A stretch of DNA of 64,000 bases from Paenibacillus castaneae (GCF_002884445.1 NZ_KZ614144.1:1468202-1532201); one strand, 5' to 3'; shown: positions 53,230 through 62,850, numbered from the stretch's first letter. Numbers and translations are program-made. Notes: generated by a model not told the origin, from the sequence alone.

Positions 53230-54120
53230 TTAATACTCAACTTGAACTAATGCGGCTGCGCCGATCAGACCGGCATCCTGTTCCAGCTCTGCCGGAACAA
53301 TTACCGTTTGTCTGCCGGATGGGTTGAGCGCATTTTTGGATACATAATTTCTGACAGCTGCGAAAAGCGGCTCTCCAACCTGAGACACGCCGCCTCCGAT
53401 AACGATTTTATTAGGATCCAGTATGTTAATAAGAGACACACAGCCCATTCCTATACAATTGAATACTTGGTTAACGAGCTCAGCCATTTGCGGATCACCT
53501 GATGCGGCAAGGTCGAACGCTTCTTTGGAGGTAACATCACGTCCAAGCAGTTCGCTTGCTTGTTTGGCAACGGCTGTGCCGGAGGCGACCAGTTCCCACG
53601 GTGTACCTGCCCGGTCTACAATCATGAAACCGGCGTCGCCAGCATTGCCTGTTGAACCAGTAAGGAGCTTTCCGTGCATATAAATACCGGCACCAATACC
53701 TGTACTAATCGTTATGAATATGAAATGCTCAGAATCCTTAGCTGCTCCAAGCCATTTCTCTGCTAATGCGGCAGCAGTAGCGTCGTTTTCCATTGTGACA
53801 GGTAAAGGCAGCTGTGCTTCAAGAGCTTCAACGACAGGAAACCCCCACCAGCTCTTTAAGTTAGGAGGGCAGGTTAGCTGGCCCTTCTTCGTATCCAGCG
53901 GCCCTGGCGCGCCCACTCCAATGCCTTTCATCGTGTCCATCGAAAGCTCGTTCTTATTTGCCAGCTCTTTAACTGCATCCGCAATTCGGGTAATCATCTC
54001 AGCGGGCTCAGCTGATAAGTCGGTTTTTATTGAGCCTTTGGCAAGAACGTTTCCTTGCTCATCCACAAATCCATATGCTACTTTTGTTCCTCCAATATCA
54101 ATCCCAACTGCTATACTCAC
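53230..54120 (-). CDS. ROK family sugar kinase/glucokinase-like
   Basis: This 296-residue protein begins GIDIGGTKVAYGFVDEQGNV (phosphate-1 ATP motif), has GVGAPGPLDTKKG and MENDATAAALAE near residue 112, and ISTGIGAGIYMHGKLLTG near residue 137, all of the ROK family. The usual zinc motif (CxCGxxGC) and the His-containing ExGH strand are absent; the region reads GDAGFMIVDRAGTPWELVAS. It may therefore be a zinc-independent ROK kinase. GTG start behind GGAGGG. A cre-like site lies upstream at 54153-54166. Confidence 0.8.
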   Translation of the reverse strand: MSIAVGIDIGGTKVAYGFVDEQGNVLAKGSIKTDLSAEPAEMITRIADAVKELANKNELSMDTMKGIGVGAPGPLDTKKGQLTCPPNLKSWWGFPVVEALEAQLPLPVTMENDATAAALAEKWLGAAKDSEHFIFITISTGIGAGIYMHGKLLTGSTGNAGDAGFMIVDRAGTPWELVASGTAVAKQASELLGRDVTSKEAFDLAASGDPQMAELVNQVFNCIGMGCVSLINILDPNKIVIGGGVSQVGEPLFAAVRNYVSKNALNPSGRQTVIVPAELEQDAGLIGAAALVQVEY

Positions 54121-54152
54121 GGTATACCCTCCAATTTAAGTGAAAAAAATGC

Positions 54153-54166
54153 TGTAATCGATTAAA
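54153..54166. promoter_or_regulatory. Catabolite-responsive (cre)-like site
   Basis: TGTAATCGATTAAA matches the cre consensus TGWNANCGNTNWCA at all fixed positions but one. It sits 33 bp before the ROK kinase start, as expected for CcpA control. Confidence 0.45.
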
Positions 54167-54303
54167 AAAGTCTATCATAATCAAGTCATATTAGAAAGTA
54201 TAATGCATCAAATATGATGAATGAAAAAGGAATAATTGGGCCAGTAATTTTATCTGTACAAATATTTGCTAGTGTAGTAATATCCTATCAAATGAGGTGC
54301 TAG

Positions 54304-54337
54304 AGAGAGGATTCCTTGCGGCGCAAGGGATCCTCTT
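54304..54337 (+). promoter_or_regulatory. Strong hairpin in the MFS gene leader
   Basis: AGAGGATTCCTTGC pairs with GCAAGGGATCCTCT around GGC, with one mismatch, and lies about 36 bp before the MFS start. A second CTACC/GGTAG stem covers the ribosome binding site. It could be an attenuator or a terminator of an upstream transcript. Confidence 0.5.
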
Positions 54338-54372
54338 GTCTATCCTACCAACACAGTGAAGAAGGTAGCTAA

Positions 54373-55614
54373 ATGGAGTCCGAAATGAAATCAAGTCGGC
54401 ACATAATGAAATTCGGAATGCCGATGACAGCGAATGTATGGAGAAATGCTCGAATCGATCTTGGAGCATCCTGTCTTTTCAGTCTGTTTAATGTTGTTCT
54501 CAATCAATTCTATATTGCCTTTGCTATTCAGCAAGGAGCAAGTAATTTACAGGTTGGCTTATTGTCCGCTGCACCTGCCGTCGGGCTTTTGTTCTCTCCT
54601 TTTTGGGCAACATGGATTGAGAAGGCGAATAATCCTAAACCGTTTGTCATTATTCCGAATGCAATCGGAAGACTTCTATTGCTGCTGCCTGCCATATTCG
54701 CACATCCTTCTGTTTATGTGGCTGCCGTACTTGCTTTTCAACTATTAATGGGTATACAAGCGCCAGCATACGCAGCGCTTGTATCACGGATATATCCTTC
54801 CGATTTAAGAGGCAGACTTATGGGCTATGTTCGGGTGGCAATGGGAATTATTATGATTCCGCTTGCTTATTTAGTCGGCACCTGGTCAGATGCTTTCGGT
54901 CCTTCGGGACCGCTTATTGCAGCTTCTATTGCAGGCATGCTGTCGATTGGACTATTCAATTCATTGAAGCTCGCGAAGCAAACAGCTCAGGATAAGCCTA
55001 TAATCATAAAAACGGGCAGCCGTTTTCCACTGCAGGAGCAATGGAAGCTTGTGAAGGGAAATCGAACGCTAGCTGTTTTCCTTGCGGCAACAACGTTCAC
55101 GGGCTTTGGAAATATGCTGGCTAATCCGTTGTACCAAATTATTCAGGTTGATGTGCTTCAGCTGTCTAATGTGCAAATCGGTTATGCTCGTGTAGCTTAT
55201 TTCACCGCATTGCTGCTAACTTTCTGGATTGCCGGCTGGATGATTGACCGGATCGATATTAAATACACGCTCCTTTGCGGAATCGCTGCCTATGCTGTAG
55301 TGCCAATGCTTTATGGACTTTGGGGCGATTATGCATCCGTTATTACAGGCAATGCGATTCAAGGAATTGGTGAAGCGATTTGGGATATCGGCATCCTTGC
55401 CTTCGTGTTCCGGCTTGCTCCCGGTCGCGAGGCGATGGTATTCGGCATCCATTTGATGCTCTTCGGTATTCGTGGAACGCTTGGGCCTATTCTGAGCGCT
55501 TCACTTTCTTCGCATGTTTCTTTGTCCTCTCTGCTAATTGCGGCATCCATCTGCGGTTGGATTGGAACGATGTTGTTCCTTACAGGCAATTGGAAGCGAA
55601 GAAGGTTAACCTAG
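54373..55614 (+). CDS. MFS transporter
   Basis: This 413-residue protein has about 11-12 membrane helices and an MFS pattern with FSPFWATWIEKANNPKPFVI near residue 75 and a later SDLRGRLMGYVRVAMGI near residue 140. The substrate cannot be told; it is similar in form to YfkF-like or sugar-efflux MFS proteins. It follows the hairpin leader on the opposite strand from the ROK kinase. Confidence 0.8.
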   Translation: MESEMKSSRHIMKFGMPMTANVWRNARIDLGASCLFSLFNVVLNQFYIAFAIQQGASNLQVGLLSAAPAVGLLFSPFWATWIEKANNPKPFVIIPNAIGRLLLLLPAIFAHPSVYVAAVLAFQLLMGIQAPAYAALVSRIYPSDLRGRLMGYVRVAMGIIMIPLAYLVGTWSDAFGPSGPLIAASIAGMLSIGLFNSLKLAKQTAQDKPIIIKTGSRFPLQEQWKLVKGNRTLAVFLAATTFTGFGNMLANPLYQIIQVDVLQLSNVQIGYARVAYFTALLLTFWIAGWMIDRIDIKYTLLCGIAAYAVVPMLYGLWGDYASVITGNAIQGIGEAIWDIGILAFVFRLAPGREAMVFGIHLMLFGIRGTLGPILSASLSSHVSLSSLLIAASICGWIGTMLFLTGNWKRRRLT

Positions 55615-55699
55615 TGCTTGTTCATCTCTGGTTCATATTCCTATGCTACAATTCCTTATTCTCATAAGGAACGCAGAATGAATATATAGGAGATGATAG

Positions 55700-56371
55700 A
55701 TGATGAACAAGTGGAAAGTAATGCTTAGCACGGTTGTAATAGCTGCCGCGCTGTCTGGATGCGGGGCAGAGGCAAAGTCCCAGACAGATATGCAAAGCAC
55801 AGTACAACAGGGCGGTGCAATAAACGGCTCAATGGCAAACGGCGGCATGCGGCCAATGGGTGCTCAAGCTGATCTAATAGGAAAAGTGAAAGCGATAGAT
55901 GGAGATACCATTACTTTATTTATATCGGCTATGACAATGGGAAGAGGCGCGCGCCCGCAAGGCAATAGCGCAGACGATATGCCCGCTGGCGGCGGTCAGC
56001 CTCCAGCGGATGGAGAAATGCCGGCTGACGGTGAACGTCCGCAAGCACCAGCAGGTGACGGAGCCGCTTCAGCGAGAGGTGGCGGAAGAATGAATATGGA
56101 ATCTATGTTTACCGATGAAACGGTACTACTTCACGTATCCGATGCAACGAAAATTATTTCCAGAAGTTTTGAAAATGAGCAAATGGTGGAAAAGGAGCTT
56201 ACTCTCGCCGACTTGAAGACCGATGACATTTTGTCTGTAATGCTGAAGGACGGTACACAGGATGCGGATACGATTACGTTGAGTGTTGGTGGATTCGGCA
56301 GCGGGGGCTTTGGCGGCGCCGGCGGCAGGCAGAGGCAGCAGCAAGATCAACAAGCAAATTCACAGTTATAG
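55700..56371 (+). CDS. Gly/Pro-rich lipoprotein of unknown function
   Basis: This 223-residue protein has a signal peptide with lipobox LSGC (Cys near residue 21) and low-complexity stretches: a Met/Gly-rich part, then PADGEMPADGERPQ near residue 101 and a C-terminal GGFGSGGFGGAGG followed by QRQQQDQQ. Between these lie two short OB-like segments, LIGKVKAIDGDTITLF and LHVSDATKI. It may be a cell-surface protein. Similar lipoproteins with ATG or ATG-ATG starts are seen in Paenibacillus. GGAGAT precedes the start. Confidence 0.65.
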   Translation: MMNKWKVMLSTVVIAAALSGCGAEAKSQTDMQSTVQQGGAINGSMANGGMRPMGAQADLIGKVKAIDGDTITLFISAMTMGRGARPQGNSADDMPAGGGQPPADGEMPADGERPQAPAGDGAASARGGGRMNMESMFTDETVLLHVSDATKIISRSFENEQMVEKELTLADLKTDDILSVMLKDGTQDADTITLSVGGFGSGGFGGAGGRQRQQQDQQANSQL

Positions 56372-56437
56372 CTTAAAAAGTGGACTGCTCTTTGTAAAAC
56401 AGTTATTAGGCTGATTGATAACTTGTTTAAAAACAAT

Positions 56438-56484
56438 AAAGGACAGGCTGTCATGCAATTTGCATGACAGCCTGTCCTTTTATT
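56438..56484. terminator. Bidirectional terminator
   Basis: AAAGGACAGGCTGTCATGCA pairs with TGCATGACAGCCTGTCCTTT around a short AT loop, with T and A tails on both sides. Confidence 0.9.
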
Positions 56485-56501
56485 TGGTGAGCCCTATTGT
56501 A

Positions 56502-56729
56502 TTAGTATAAAGAAATCGTTAAAGTGTCACGCTCCGAATATGAATGAAGCGTAGCTTCGCTGCCTACAATTTCAACGCTAATTAATGATTTAATACACGT
56601 TTTTAATGCGTTTTTGCCTGTAGCAAGCTTTCGGTTAAGCACTGCGGATAATTTTTCAATAGCTTGCTTATTCGTGTCTGTTAAATAGACAGGTATCGTT
56701 TTGTTTTGGAACAACAGCATCGTTTTCAT
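56502..56729 (-). CDS. Small hypothetical protein
   Basis: This 75-residue protein begins MKTMLLFQNKTIPVYLTDTN and continues KQAIEKLSAVLNRKL. ATG 56729 lies 8 bp after GGAGG; an open extension upstream is not supported. No known family or motif was recognised. It lies between the lipoprotein terminator and the AraC regulator in the minus direction. Confidence 0.55.
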   Translation of the reverse strand: MKTMLLFQNKTIPVYLTDTNKQAIEKLSAVLNRKLATGKNALKTCIKSLISVEIVGSEATLHSYSERDTLTISLY

Positions 56730-56869
56730 GGTATGGTCCTCCATCCCGCGAATAATTTTTTTAATAGTGTAACGCATAATTATTAAATAATTCTTAAAAT
56801 TCGGTGAGTATTTGGTTACAATGCTGTAACTTTTGCCATAAAGCAAGCAGAATCAGTCGGTTTCGTTGT

Positions 56870-57784
56870 TTATGGACGGCGATCGACCGTTTCGAGCTGT
56901 TTTTTACGAAATTGCGAAGGTGTACATTTCATTGTTTTGCGAAATACTTTAACGAAGTAGCTAATATGATCGAATCCGACATCTAGCGCAACTGCCGATA
57001 TTTTTCGTTCGGGCTGAAGCAGCAGCTCAGCTGCTTGTCTAATCCGATAAGCATTTAGATACTCAATTGGCGTTTGTCTTGTCATCGTTTTGAAGAAGCG
57101 GCAAAACTGACCTTCACTCATCGGAATTTGGTCGGCTATTTCTGCTATCCGAATCGGACGATGGAAATTCTGCTGCATATACACGATGGCAGTCTTAAGC
57201 CTGTCAATCTTTGTTGTGTCTGCTGTGCTGGTCTCGCTGCGGTTGCAGAAGCGGCCTTCCTCAGCAATTTCATGCAGCATCAAATATAAACGGCCCTTGA
57301 TAGCTGCTTCTATGCCCGACCTTTGCTGATCAGAGCATGTATCTAAGATGCACTGCAAATGTTCAAGCAGCGTACGTTCCCAAACGGTATTCGGCTTAAT
57401 GTGGCGTGGGAACGTGCGTTTCTTATCCTGCAGCGGCAGGATGCATCGTTCTTGGGCAGCATCATAGCTGGCGCTTGCGAGCAGATGTGTATCAAATACG
57501 ATAGCGCAGAACGAGCAGCCTGCATCTCCAAGAGCATGACCAGCATGTATGTCGCCGCCGTCAATATATACGGCTTCGCCTGCTTTAACAGGGAAATAGT
57601 CAGTGTCCACCTGAAACAGAACTTCGCCTTCCAATACAAAAAAGAATTCAGCTTCAGAATGCCAATGACAATCAAGAACAGGAGCGCCGGCTTCTTCTTG
57701 ATCAATCCAATAAGCGGCAAGCGGGAACATATTGTCACCATGCATACGGTCTTCTTTCAGAGCATGACGGGTCGTTTGATCCAT
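56870..57784 (-). CDS. AraC family regulator with cupin sensor
   Basis: This 304-residue regulator has an N-terminal cupin with HWHSEAEFFFVLEGEVLFQVD near residue 42 and DGGDIHAGHAL, and a C-terminal AraC pair with IRIAEIADQIPMSEGQFCRFF and ISAVALDVGFDHISYFVKVF. It is divergent from the alpha-xylosidase gene, 178 bp apart, and probably controls it in response to a sugar. RBS GGGAGG precedes the ATG. Confidence 0.88.
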   Translation of the reverse strand: MDQTTRHALKEDRMHGDNMFPLAAYWIDQEEAGAPVLDCHWHSEAEFFFVLEGEVLFQVDTDYFPVKAGEAVYIDGGDIHAGHALGDAGCSFCAIVFDTHLLASASYDAAQERCILPLQDKKRTFPRHIKPNTVWERTLLEHLQCILDTCSDQQRSGIEAAIKGRLYLMLHEIAEEGRFCNRSETSTADTTKIDRLKTAIVYMQQNFHRPIRIAEIADQIPMSEGQFCRFFKTMTRQTPIEYLNAYRIRQAAELLLQPERKISAVALDVGFDHISYFVKVFRKTMKCTPSQFRKKQLETVDRRP

Positions 57785-57962
57785 TTTGAACAGCCTCCCT
57801 GGGGTCGTATTGGAAAAATCTGCGGTCGAAGAGGCATATTATCAAAATAGTGCTATAGATGCGCATTATTTTGTTAGATTTATATAATTCATTATCAGTA
57901 TAATGCAATTATGAAACATTGCAAATAAAATAATATGAATAGTAGAAAGGTTGGTTCAGTCC

Positions 57963-60284
57963 ATGAAATTTACAGACGGCAACTGGCTCATTCGCGATGA
58001 ATACAAAGTACTAAGTGCATTACAGGCTCATGATTTTTATGAAAAGGATGGCAGGCTTACAGCTTATGCGTCCCCGCAGCCTATCGTATCTCGTGCAAAC
58101 ATGCTGGATACGATGCTTCTGACGGTTCATTTCCACTCTCCGCTTCCAGGCGTTATCGGCGTTAAGCTTGTTCACCATGAAGGAGTAGCAGAGCGCGGTC
58201 CAGCATTCGAGCTATCTTCACAAACAGGCAATCATGTCACTATTGAAGAGAATGACAAGGAAGCGATTCTCACAAGTGGAGGCTTAAGCGTTCACATCCG
58301 CAAAGGATCAGAGTGGGCAGTTGATTTTATTCGCAATGGCGAGCGTATTACAGGCAGTACGCAAAAATCAATGGCATATATTAAAGAAAACAATGGCAAT
58401 ACTTTTATGCGCGAAGAATTAGATATTGGCGTTGGCGAGTTTATTTACGGACTTGGCGAGCGTTTTACTCCTTTTGTCAAAAATGGCCAAGTTGTTGATC
58501 TCTGGAACAAGGACGGCGGCACCAGCTCGGAGCAAGCGTACAAAAACATCCCATTTTATATTTCGAACAAAGGCTATGGTGTATTTGTTAACCAGCCTGA
58601 GCTTGTATCCTTCGAAATCGCTTCGGAGAAAGTGAAAAAAGCACAGTTTAGCGTAGCAGGGGAATCGCTTGAATATTTCATTATTGATGGACCAAGCATG
58701 AAGGAAGTATTAAACAAATATACCGATTTGACAGGCAAGCCATCACTTCCTCCAGCATGGACTTTCGGACTGTGGCTCTCGACTTCATTCACTACGAACT
58801 ATGATGAAGAAACGGTTAATTCATTTGTTGATGGAATGGCTGAACGTGATTTGCCGCTTCACGTATTCCACTTTGACTGCTTCTGGATGCGTGAATTCCA
58901 CTGGACTGACTTTAAATGGGATGAGCGCGTTTTCCCAGACCCAGTTGGCATGCTGACTCGCCTCAAACAAAAAGGCTTGAAAATTTGCGTATGGATTAAC
59001 CCGTACATCGCACAGCGTTCACGTCTATTTGAAGAAGGCAAACAAAACGGCTATTTGGTTAAAAAGGCTAACGGAGACGTATGGCAATGGGATCTGTGGC
59101 AGCCAGGAATGGCACTTGTTGATTTCACGAACCCTGCAGCATGCGAGTGGTACGCAAGCTATTTGCGCGATCTCGTAGATATGGGCGTAGACAGCTTCAA
59201 AACTGATTTCGGTGAGCGTATTCCGACTGATGTCGTTTATTTCGACGGTTCAGATCCAATGAAGATGCATAACTATTACACGCAGCTATACAATAAAGTG
59301 GTATTTGAAGTGCTGGAAGAGAAGCTAGGCAAAAACGAAGCTGCCGTGTTCGCACGTTCGGCAACAGCTGGCGGACAAAAATTTCCTGTTCACTGGGGCG
59401 GCGATTGCTACGCAGACTATGAGTCGATGGCAGAAAGCCTGCGCGGCGGCTTATCTCTAGGTATTTCTGGTTTCGGCTTCTGGAGCCATGATATTGGCGG
59501 ATTCGAAAATACGGCTCCTGCCCATGTATTCAAACGTTGGTTGGCATTTGGCTTGCTCTCGAGCCACAGCCGTCTTCACGGAAGCAGATCGTATCGGGTG
59601 CCTTGGGCATACGACACAGAAGCGGTTGATGTTACTCGCTTCTTCACGAAGCTGAAATGCCGGATTATGCCTTACTTGTTTAACACAGCAGTACAAGCAA
59701 CTGAGCAAGGCTTGCCATCTATGCGAGCGATGGTATTGGAATTCCCAGAGGACCCAACAACTGAAACACTTGATCGCCAATATATGCTGGGAGAATCATT
59801 GCTTGTTGCTCCTATCTTCAATGAGCAAGGAAATGTTACGTACTACTTGCCAGCCGGCAAATGGACACATCTGCTTACTGGCGAAATCGTAGAGGGCGGA
59901 TTCTGGCGCAAGGAAAACTATGATTTCCTAAGCTTGCCATTATTCGTACGTCCGAACTCCATTGTTGCTTTTGGCGCAAATGATGTTCGACCGGATTATG
60001 ATTATGCCGATGGTGTTTCGTTCGAGCTTCATAATCTTGAGGATGGACGTACGGCGGAAACAAAAGTCCGCGACATGAAAGGCGCAACAGAGATGACGGT
60101 CTCTGCTAGCCGCAGCGGCAATGCCATTTCTGTTCACGTGGTTGGCAGCGGTAAATCATTTAGTTTTGGCTTAAAAGGTCTTGGAGACATCGTTTCTGTA
60201 AATGGTGTACAAGCAGAGGTTAACGGCAGCGTATTGAAGCTGGAAGCCGGTTCTAAAGAACTCCAGTTCACGATTCATATCTAA
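57963..60284 (+). CDS. GH31 alpha-xylosidase (YicI-like)
   Basis: This 773-residue enzyme releases alpha-xylose, for example from xyloglucan oligosaccharides. It matches YicI in length and in the whole catalytic core: nucleophile Asp in DSFKTDFGERIPTDVVYFDG near residue 413, acid/base region HWGGDCYADYESMAESLRGG near residue 480, and GFGFWSHDIGGFENTAPAHV. The ATG 57963 is used; a TTG at 57951 lies within the ribosome binding site. It lacks a signal peptide, so it acts on imported sugars. A TATAAT lies at 57899-57904. Confidence 0.93.
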   Translation: MKFTDGNWLIRDEYKVLSALQAHDFYEKDGRLTAYASPQPIVSRANMLDTMLLTVHFHSPLPGVIGVKLVHHEGVAERGPAFELSSQTGNHVTIEENDKEAILTSGGLSVHIRKGSEWAVDFIRNGERITGSTQKSMAYIKENNGNTFMREELDIGVGEFIYGLGERFTPFVKNGQVVDLWNKDGGTSSEQAYKNIPFYISNKGYGVFVNQPELVSFEIASEKVKKAQFSVAGESLEYFIIDGPSMKEVLNKYTDLTGKPSLPPAWTFGLWLSTSFTTNYDEETVNSFVDGMAERDLPLHVFHFDCFWMREFHWTDFKWDERVFPDPVGMLTRLKQKGLKICVWINPYIAQRSRLFEEGKQNGYLVKKANGDVWQWDLWQPGMALVDFTNPAACEWYASYLRDLVDMGVDSFKTDFGERIPTDVVYFDGSDPMKMHNYYTQLYNKVVFEVLEEKLGKNEAAVFARSATAGGQKFPVHWGGDCYADYESMAESLRGGLSLGISGFGFWSHDIGGFENTAPAHVFKRWLAFGLLSSHSRLHGSRSYRVPWAYDTEAVDVTRFFTKLKCRIMPYLFNTAVQATEQGLPSMRAMVLEFPEDPTTETLDRQYMLGESLLVAPIFNEQGNVTYYLPAGKWTHLLTGEIVEGGFWRKENYDFLSLPLFVRPNSIVAFGANDVRPDYDYADGVSFELHNLEDGRTAETKVRDMKGATEMTVSASRSGNAISVHVVGSGKSFSFGLKGLGDIVSVNGVQAEVNGSVLKLEAGSKELQFTIHI

Positions 60285-60302
60285 TCTATCATACAGCCTA
60301 TC

Positions 60303-60345
60303 AGCTCTGGCACGGTCTTAAAAAAAGGCTTTGCCGGGGCTGATA
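60303..60345 (+). terminator. Imperfect terminator hairpin
   Basis: TCAGC, GGCA and AGC-type arms near 60310 pair imperfectly with GGC, TGCC and GCTGA near 60330-60343. The T tail is short. Confidence 0.45.
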
Positions 60346-60498
60346 TTTAATTTATGCACAATAATAAGAGTTTTAACAAAATCGCATAAGAAAATGTTAA
60401 TAAAACGGCTATTTTTCAATTGAAACTGTCGATATAATGGAAGTCAGAAAGCAAAATCAAATACATCATTATAATAGATATAAAGGAGTGCAGCGCAC

Positions 60499-61269
60499 AT
60501 GACAAAAATGAACATTGGATTGCAGATGTACACCCTTCGCGATGCTACGGCTGAAGATTTCGAAGGCACGCTGAGAAAAGTTGCTGCAATGGGTTATGAA
60601 GGCGTTGAGTTTGCCGGCTATGGCGACATAAAAGCAGAAGCTATGCGTGATTTGCTTCAAGAGCTCGGCTTGCAAGCAATTGGCAGCCATATCGGCTTGC
60701 AATTGCTGGAGGAGCGCTTGGATGAGGAAATCGCTTATCTTCAAACGATTGGTGCCAAATATGCGATTTGTCCTTGGCTGCCGGTTGACGCTCGCGACAC
60801 GGAAGCATGGCGCGGACATATTGTGAAATTCGAACAATATGGAAAGCGTTTCCGTGAAGCTGGCATTACGTTTGCTTATCACAATCATGATTTTGAATTT
60901 GAAGTGAAAATTGACGGACAAATCGTATTTGACGCTTTGTACGAGCGTATCGATCCACAATATTTGCAGGTTGAGATGGATATCGGTTGGGTTCAATATT
61001 CCGGGATAGATCCGCTCGAATATATTGCCAAATATGCGGGCCGTTTGCCGCTTCTTCATTTGAAGGATTTCCGCGCAGGCGAGAAAGGCCAACAAATCGA
61101 TACGGTTGAGCTTGGCCGTGGTGATTTGCCGTTATTGCCGATTATTGATGCAGCATCGAAGGCATCTGTTAATTGGCTAATTGTCGAACAAGATACATGT
61201 GCGAATCCGCCAATTGAGGCTGTTGCTGAAAGTATGGAATGGCTTAAGAAAAATTTCTTGAATAATTAA
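60499..61269 (+). CDS. Sugar phosphate isomerase/epimerase (xylose isomerase-like barrel)
   Basis: This 256-residue protein is an AP-endonuclease-2/xylose isomerase-like TIM barrel with LQMYTLRDATAEDFEGTL at the start, GYEGVEFAGYG, AYHNHDFEFE near residue 132 and EMDIGWVQYSGIDP near residue 158, where metal ligands usually lie. A TATAAT at about 60433 may be its promoter. It forms a pair with the dehydrogenase 26 bp downstream; together they may process an oxidised sugar or inositol-like compound. Confidence 0.85.
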   Translation: MTKMNIGLQMYTLRDATAEDFEGTLRKVAAMGYEGVEFAGYGDIKAEAMRDLLQELGLQAIGSHIGLQLLEERLDEEIAYLQTIGAKYAICPWLPVDARDTEAWRGHIVKFEQYGKRFREAGITFAYHNHDFEFEVKIDGQIVFDALYERIDPQYLQVEMDIGWVQYSGIDPLEYIAKYAGRLPLLHLKDFRAGEKGQQIDTVELGRGDLPLLPIIDAASKASVNWLIVEQDTCANPPIEAVAESMEWLKKNFLNN

Positions 61270-61294
61270 TAGTGAAGAGGCAGGGGAATTAGTA

Positions 61295-62317
61295 ATGTCA
61301 AAAGTACGTGTAGCAGTAGTTGGTTGTGGATCAATCTCTAAATATCGTCATATCCCAGAATATGCAGCTCATGAGAACGTTGAGCTTGTAGCATTTGTTG
61401 ATCCGATTATTGATCGTGCAAAGCATTATGCAGACCAATACGGCGCGAAAGCATTCGCAGATTTCGAAACGATGCTTGCAGAAATTAAACCGGATGCAGT
61501 AAGCGTATGTACGCCGAATGCCTTGCATGCTCCAATGGCTATTGCTGCTGCAAATGCAGGTGCGCATGTACTTGTAGAGAAGCCAATGGCGGTTACAGAT
61601 GCTGAGGCAGAAGCAATGATCGAGGCGGCTAAGAAAAACAATGTCCATCTAATGGTAGGACATAACCAGCGCTTTATGCCGCCGCATGTGAAAGCGAAAC
61701 AAATTTTGCAATCAGGCGTGCTTGGCAAAGTGCTTACGTTCCGTACTTCGTTCGGTCACCCAGGACCAGACGGCTGGAGCATTGACGGTGCTGAAAGCTG
61801 GTTCTTCCGCAAAGAGGAAGCGATCATGGGCGCAATGGGCGATCTTGGCGTGCACAAATCAGACTTGATCCGCTGGATGCTTGATGATGAGGTTTCCGAG
61901 GTAGCTGGATTTGTTGGAACGCTTCATAAACAAGGTACAGATGTTGACGATAACGCTTCCTGCCTGCTTCGTATGAAGAGCGGCGCAATGGGTACGCTTG
62001 TTGCTAGCTGGACTTATTACAAAGGCGAAGACAACAGCACAATCCTCTGGTGCGAAGAGGGCGTAATGAAAATTGGTACTCATCATGATGACCAAGTCAT
62101 CGTAGAGCTTCGCAACGGCACGATTGAAAAGTACAAAGTCGGTGCAATCTCAACAAATGACAAGCAAGAAACGAGCGGTGTTATCAATGCTTTCCTTGAA
62201 AGTATTCTGACTAATACTACACCTGCTGTAAGCGGTGAGGATGGACGCGCTTCCTTGAAAGTTATTTTGTGTGCATTCGAATCACAAGCAACAGGCAAAT
62301 TTGTTAGTGTAAACTAA
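61295..62317 (+). CDS. Gfo/Idh/MocA family oxidoreductase
   Basis: This 340-residue NAD(P)-dependent dehydrogenase has the Rossmann motif VAVVGCGSISKYRHIPEYA at residue 5, CTPNALHAPMAIAAANAGAH near residue 69, VEKPMAVTDAEAEAMI near residue 93 with the catalytic Lys, and GDLGVHKSDLIRWML near residue 182. Members oxidise sugars, sugar acids or inositols. It follows the epimerase with GAGGCAGGGG before the start. The substrate is unknown. Confidence 0.9.
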   Translation: MSKVRVAVVGCGSISKYRHIPEYAAHENVELVAFVDPIIDRAKHYADQYGAKAFADFETMLAEIKPDAVSVCTPNALHAPMAIAAANAGAHVLVEKPMAVTDAEAEAMIEAAKKNNVHLMVGHNQRFMPPHVKAKQILQSGVLGKVLTFRTSFGHPGPDGWSIDGAESWFFRKEEAIMGAMGDLGVHKSDLIRWMLDDEVSEVAGFVGTLHKQGTDVDDNASCLLRMKSGAMGTLVASWTYYKGEDNSTILWCEEGVMKIGTHHDDQVIVELRNGTIEKYKVGAISTNDKQETSGVINAFLESILTNTTPAVSGEDGRASLKVILCAFESQATGKFVSVN

Positions 62318-62328
62318 TATATTCATTA

Positions 62329-62375
62329 CCCCTGTTAGAACGTGAAATAGACGTTATAACGGGGGTATTCTTTTT
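62329..62375 (+). terminator. Terminator after the dehydrogenase
   Basis: CCCCTGTTA, AACGT pairs with ACGTT, TAACGGGGG, followed by TTCTTTTT. Confidence 0.88.
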
Positions 62376-62529
62376 AGCACACTATCTTGCATTGTAGAAT
62401 ACCATATGGTAATATACAGATATTAGAAATCACTTACGCCCCGCTATTCTGTATTGTTGAATAGTAAGTATAGCTTTATAAGGACGTTCACGAGGCGATC
62501 TACTCCGCTTCATTAATGGAGGACAGGAA

Positions 62530-62850
62530 ATGAACATTCAATTTAAAAAAGGCGTGCTTGAAATTTGCGTCTTAGTACTCGCTACCAGAGGAGATCGTTA
62601 TGGATATGAATTAGCAGTGAAAATATCCGAGAAATTCGAGGTAGCAGTTGGGAGCGTCTATCCGCTTCTAAACCGATTAACGCAGGATGGCTACTTTTCG
62701 ACTTATTTGAAAGAATCGACGGAAGGGCCTCCGCGCAAATATTATCATTTAACCGCTGAGGGCTGGAATCATATGCGGATGCTAATCGCCGAATGGAAAG
62801 ATTTCACGAATGCAGTAAATGAAATTGTAGAGGAAGGTCTTAAACCATGA
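62530..62850 (+). CDS. PadR family transcriptional regulator
   Basis: This 106-residue winged-helix regulator starts MNIQFKKGVLEICVLVLAT and has YGYELAVKISEKFEVAVGSV then YPLLNRLTQDGY and a late PRKYYHLTAEG, the PadR signature. The stop overlaps the next start by 4 bp (ATGA). It likely represses this operon, a usual arrangement for DUF1700/DUF4097 genes. GGACAGG precedes the ATG. Confidence 0.9.
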   Translation: MNIQFKKGVLEICVLVLATRGDRYGYELAVKISEKFEVAVGSVYPLLNRLTQDGYFSTYLKESTEGPPRKYYHLTAEGWNHMRMLIAEWKDFTNAVNEIVEEGLKP

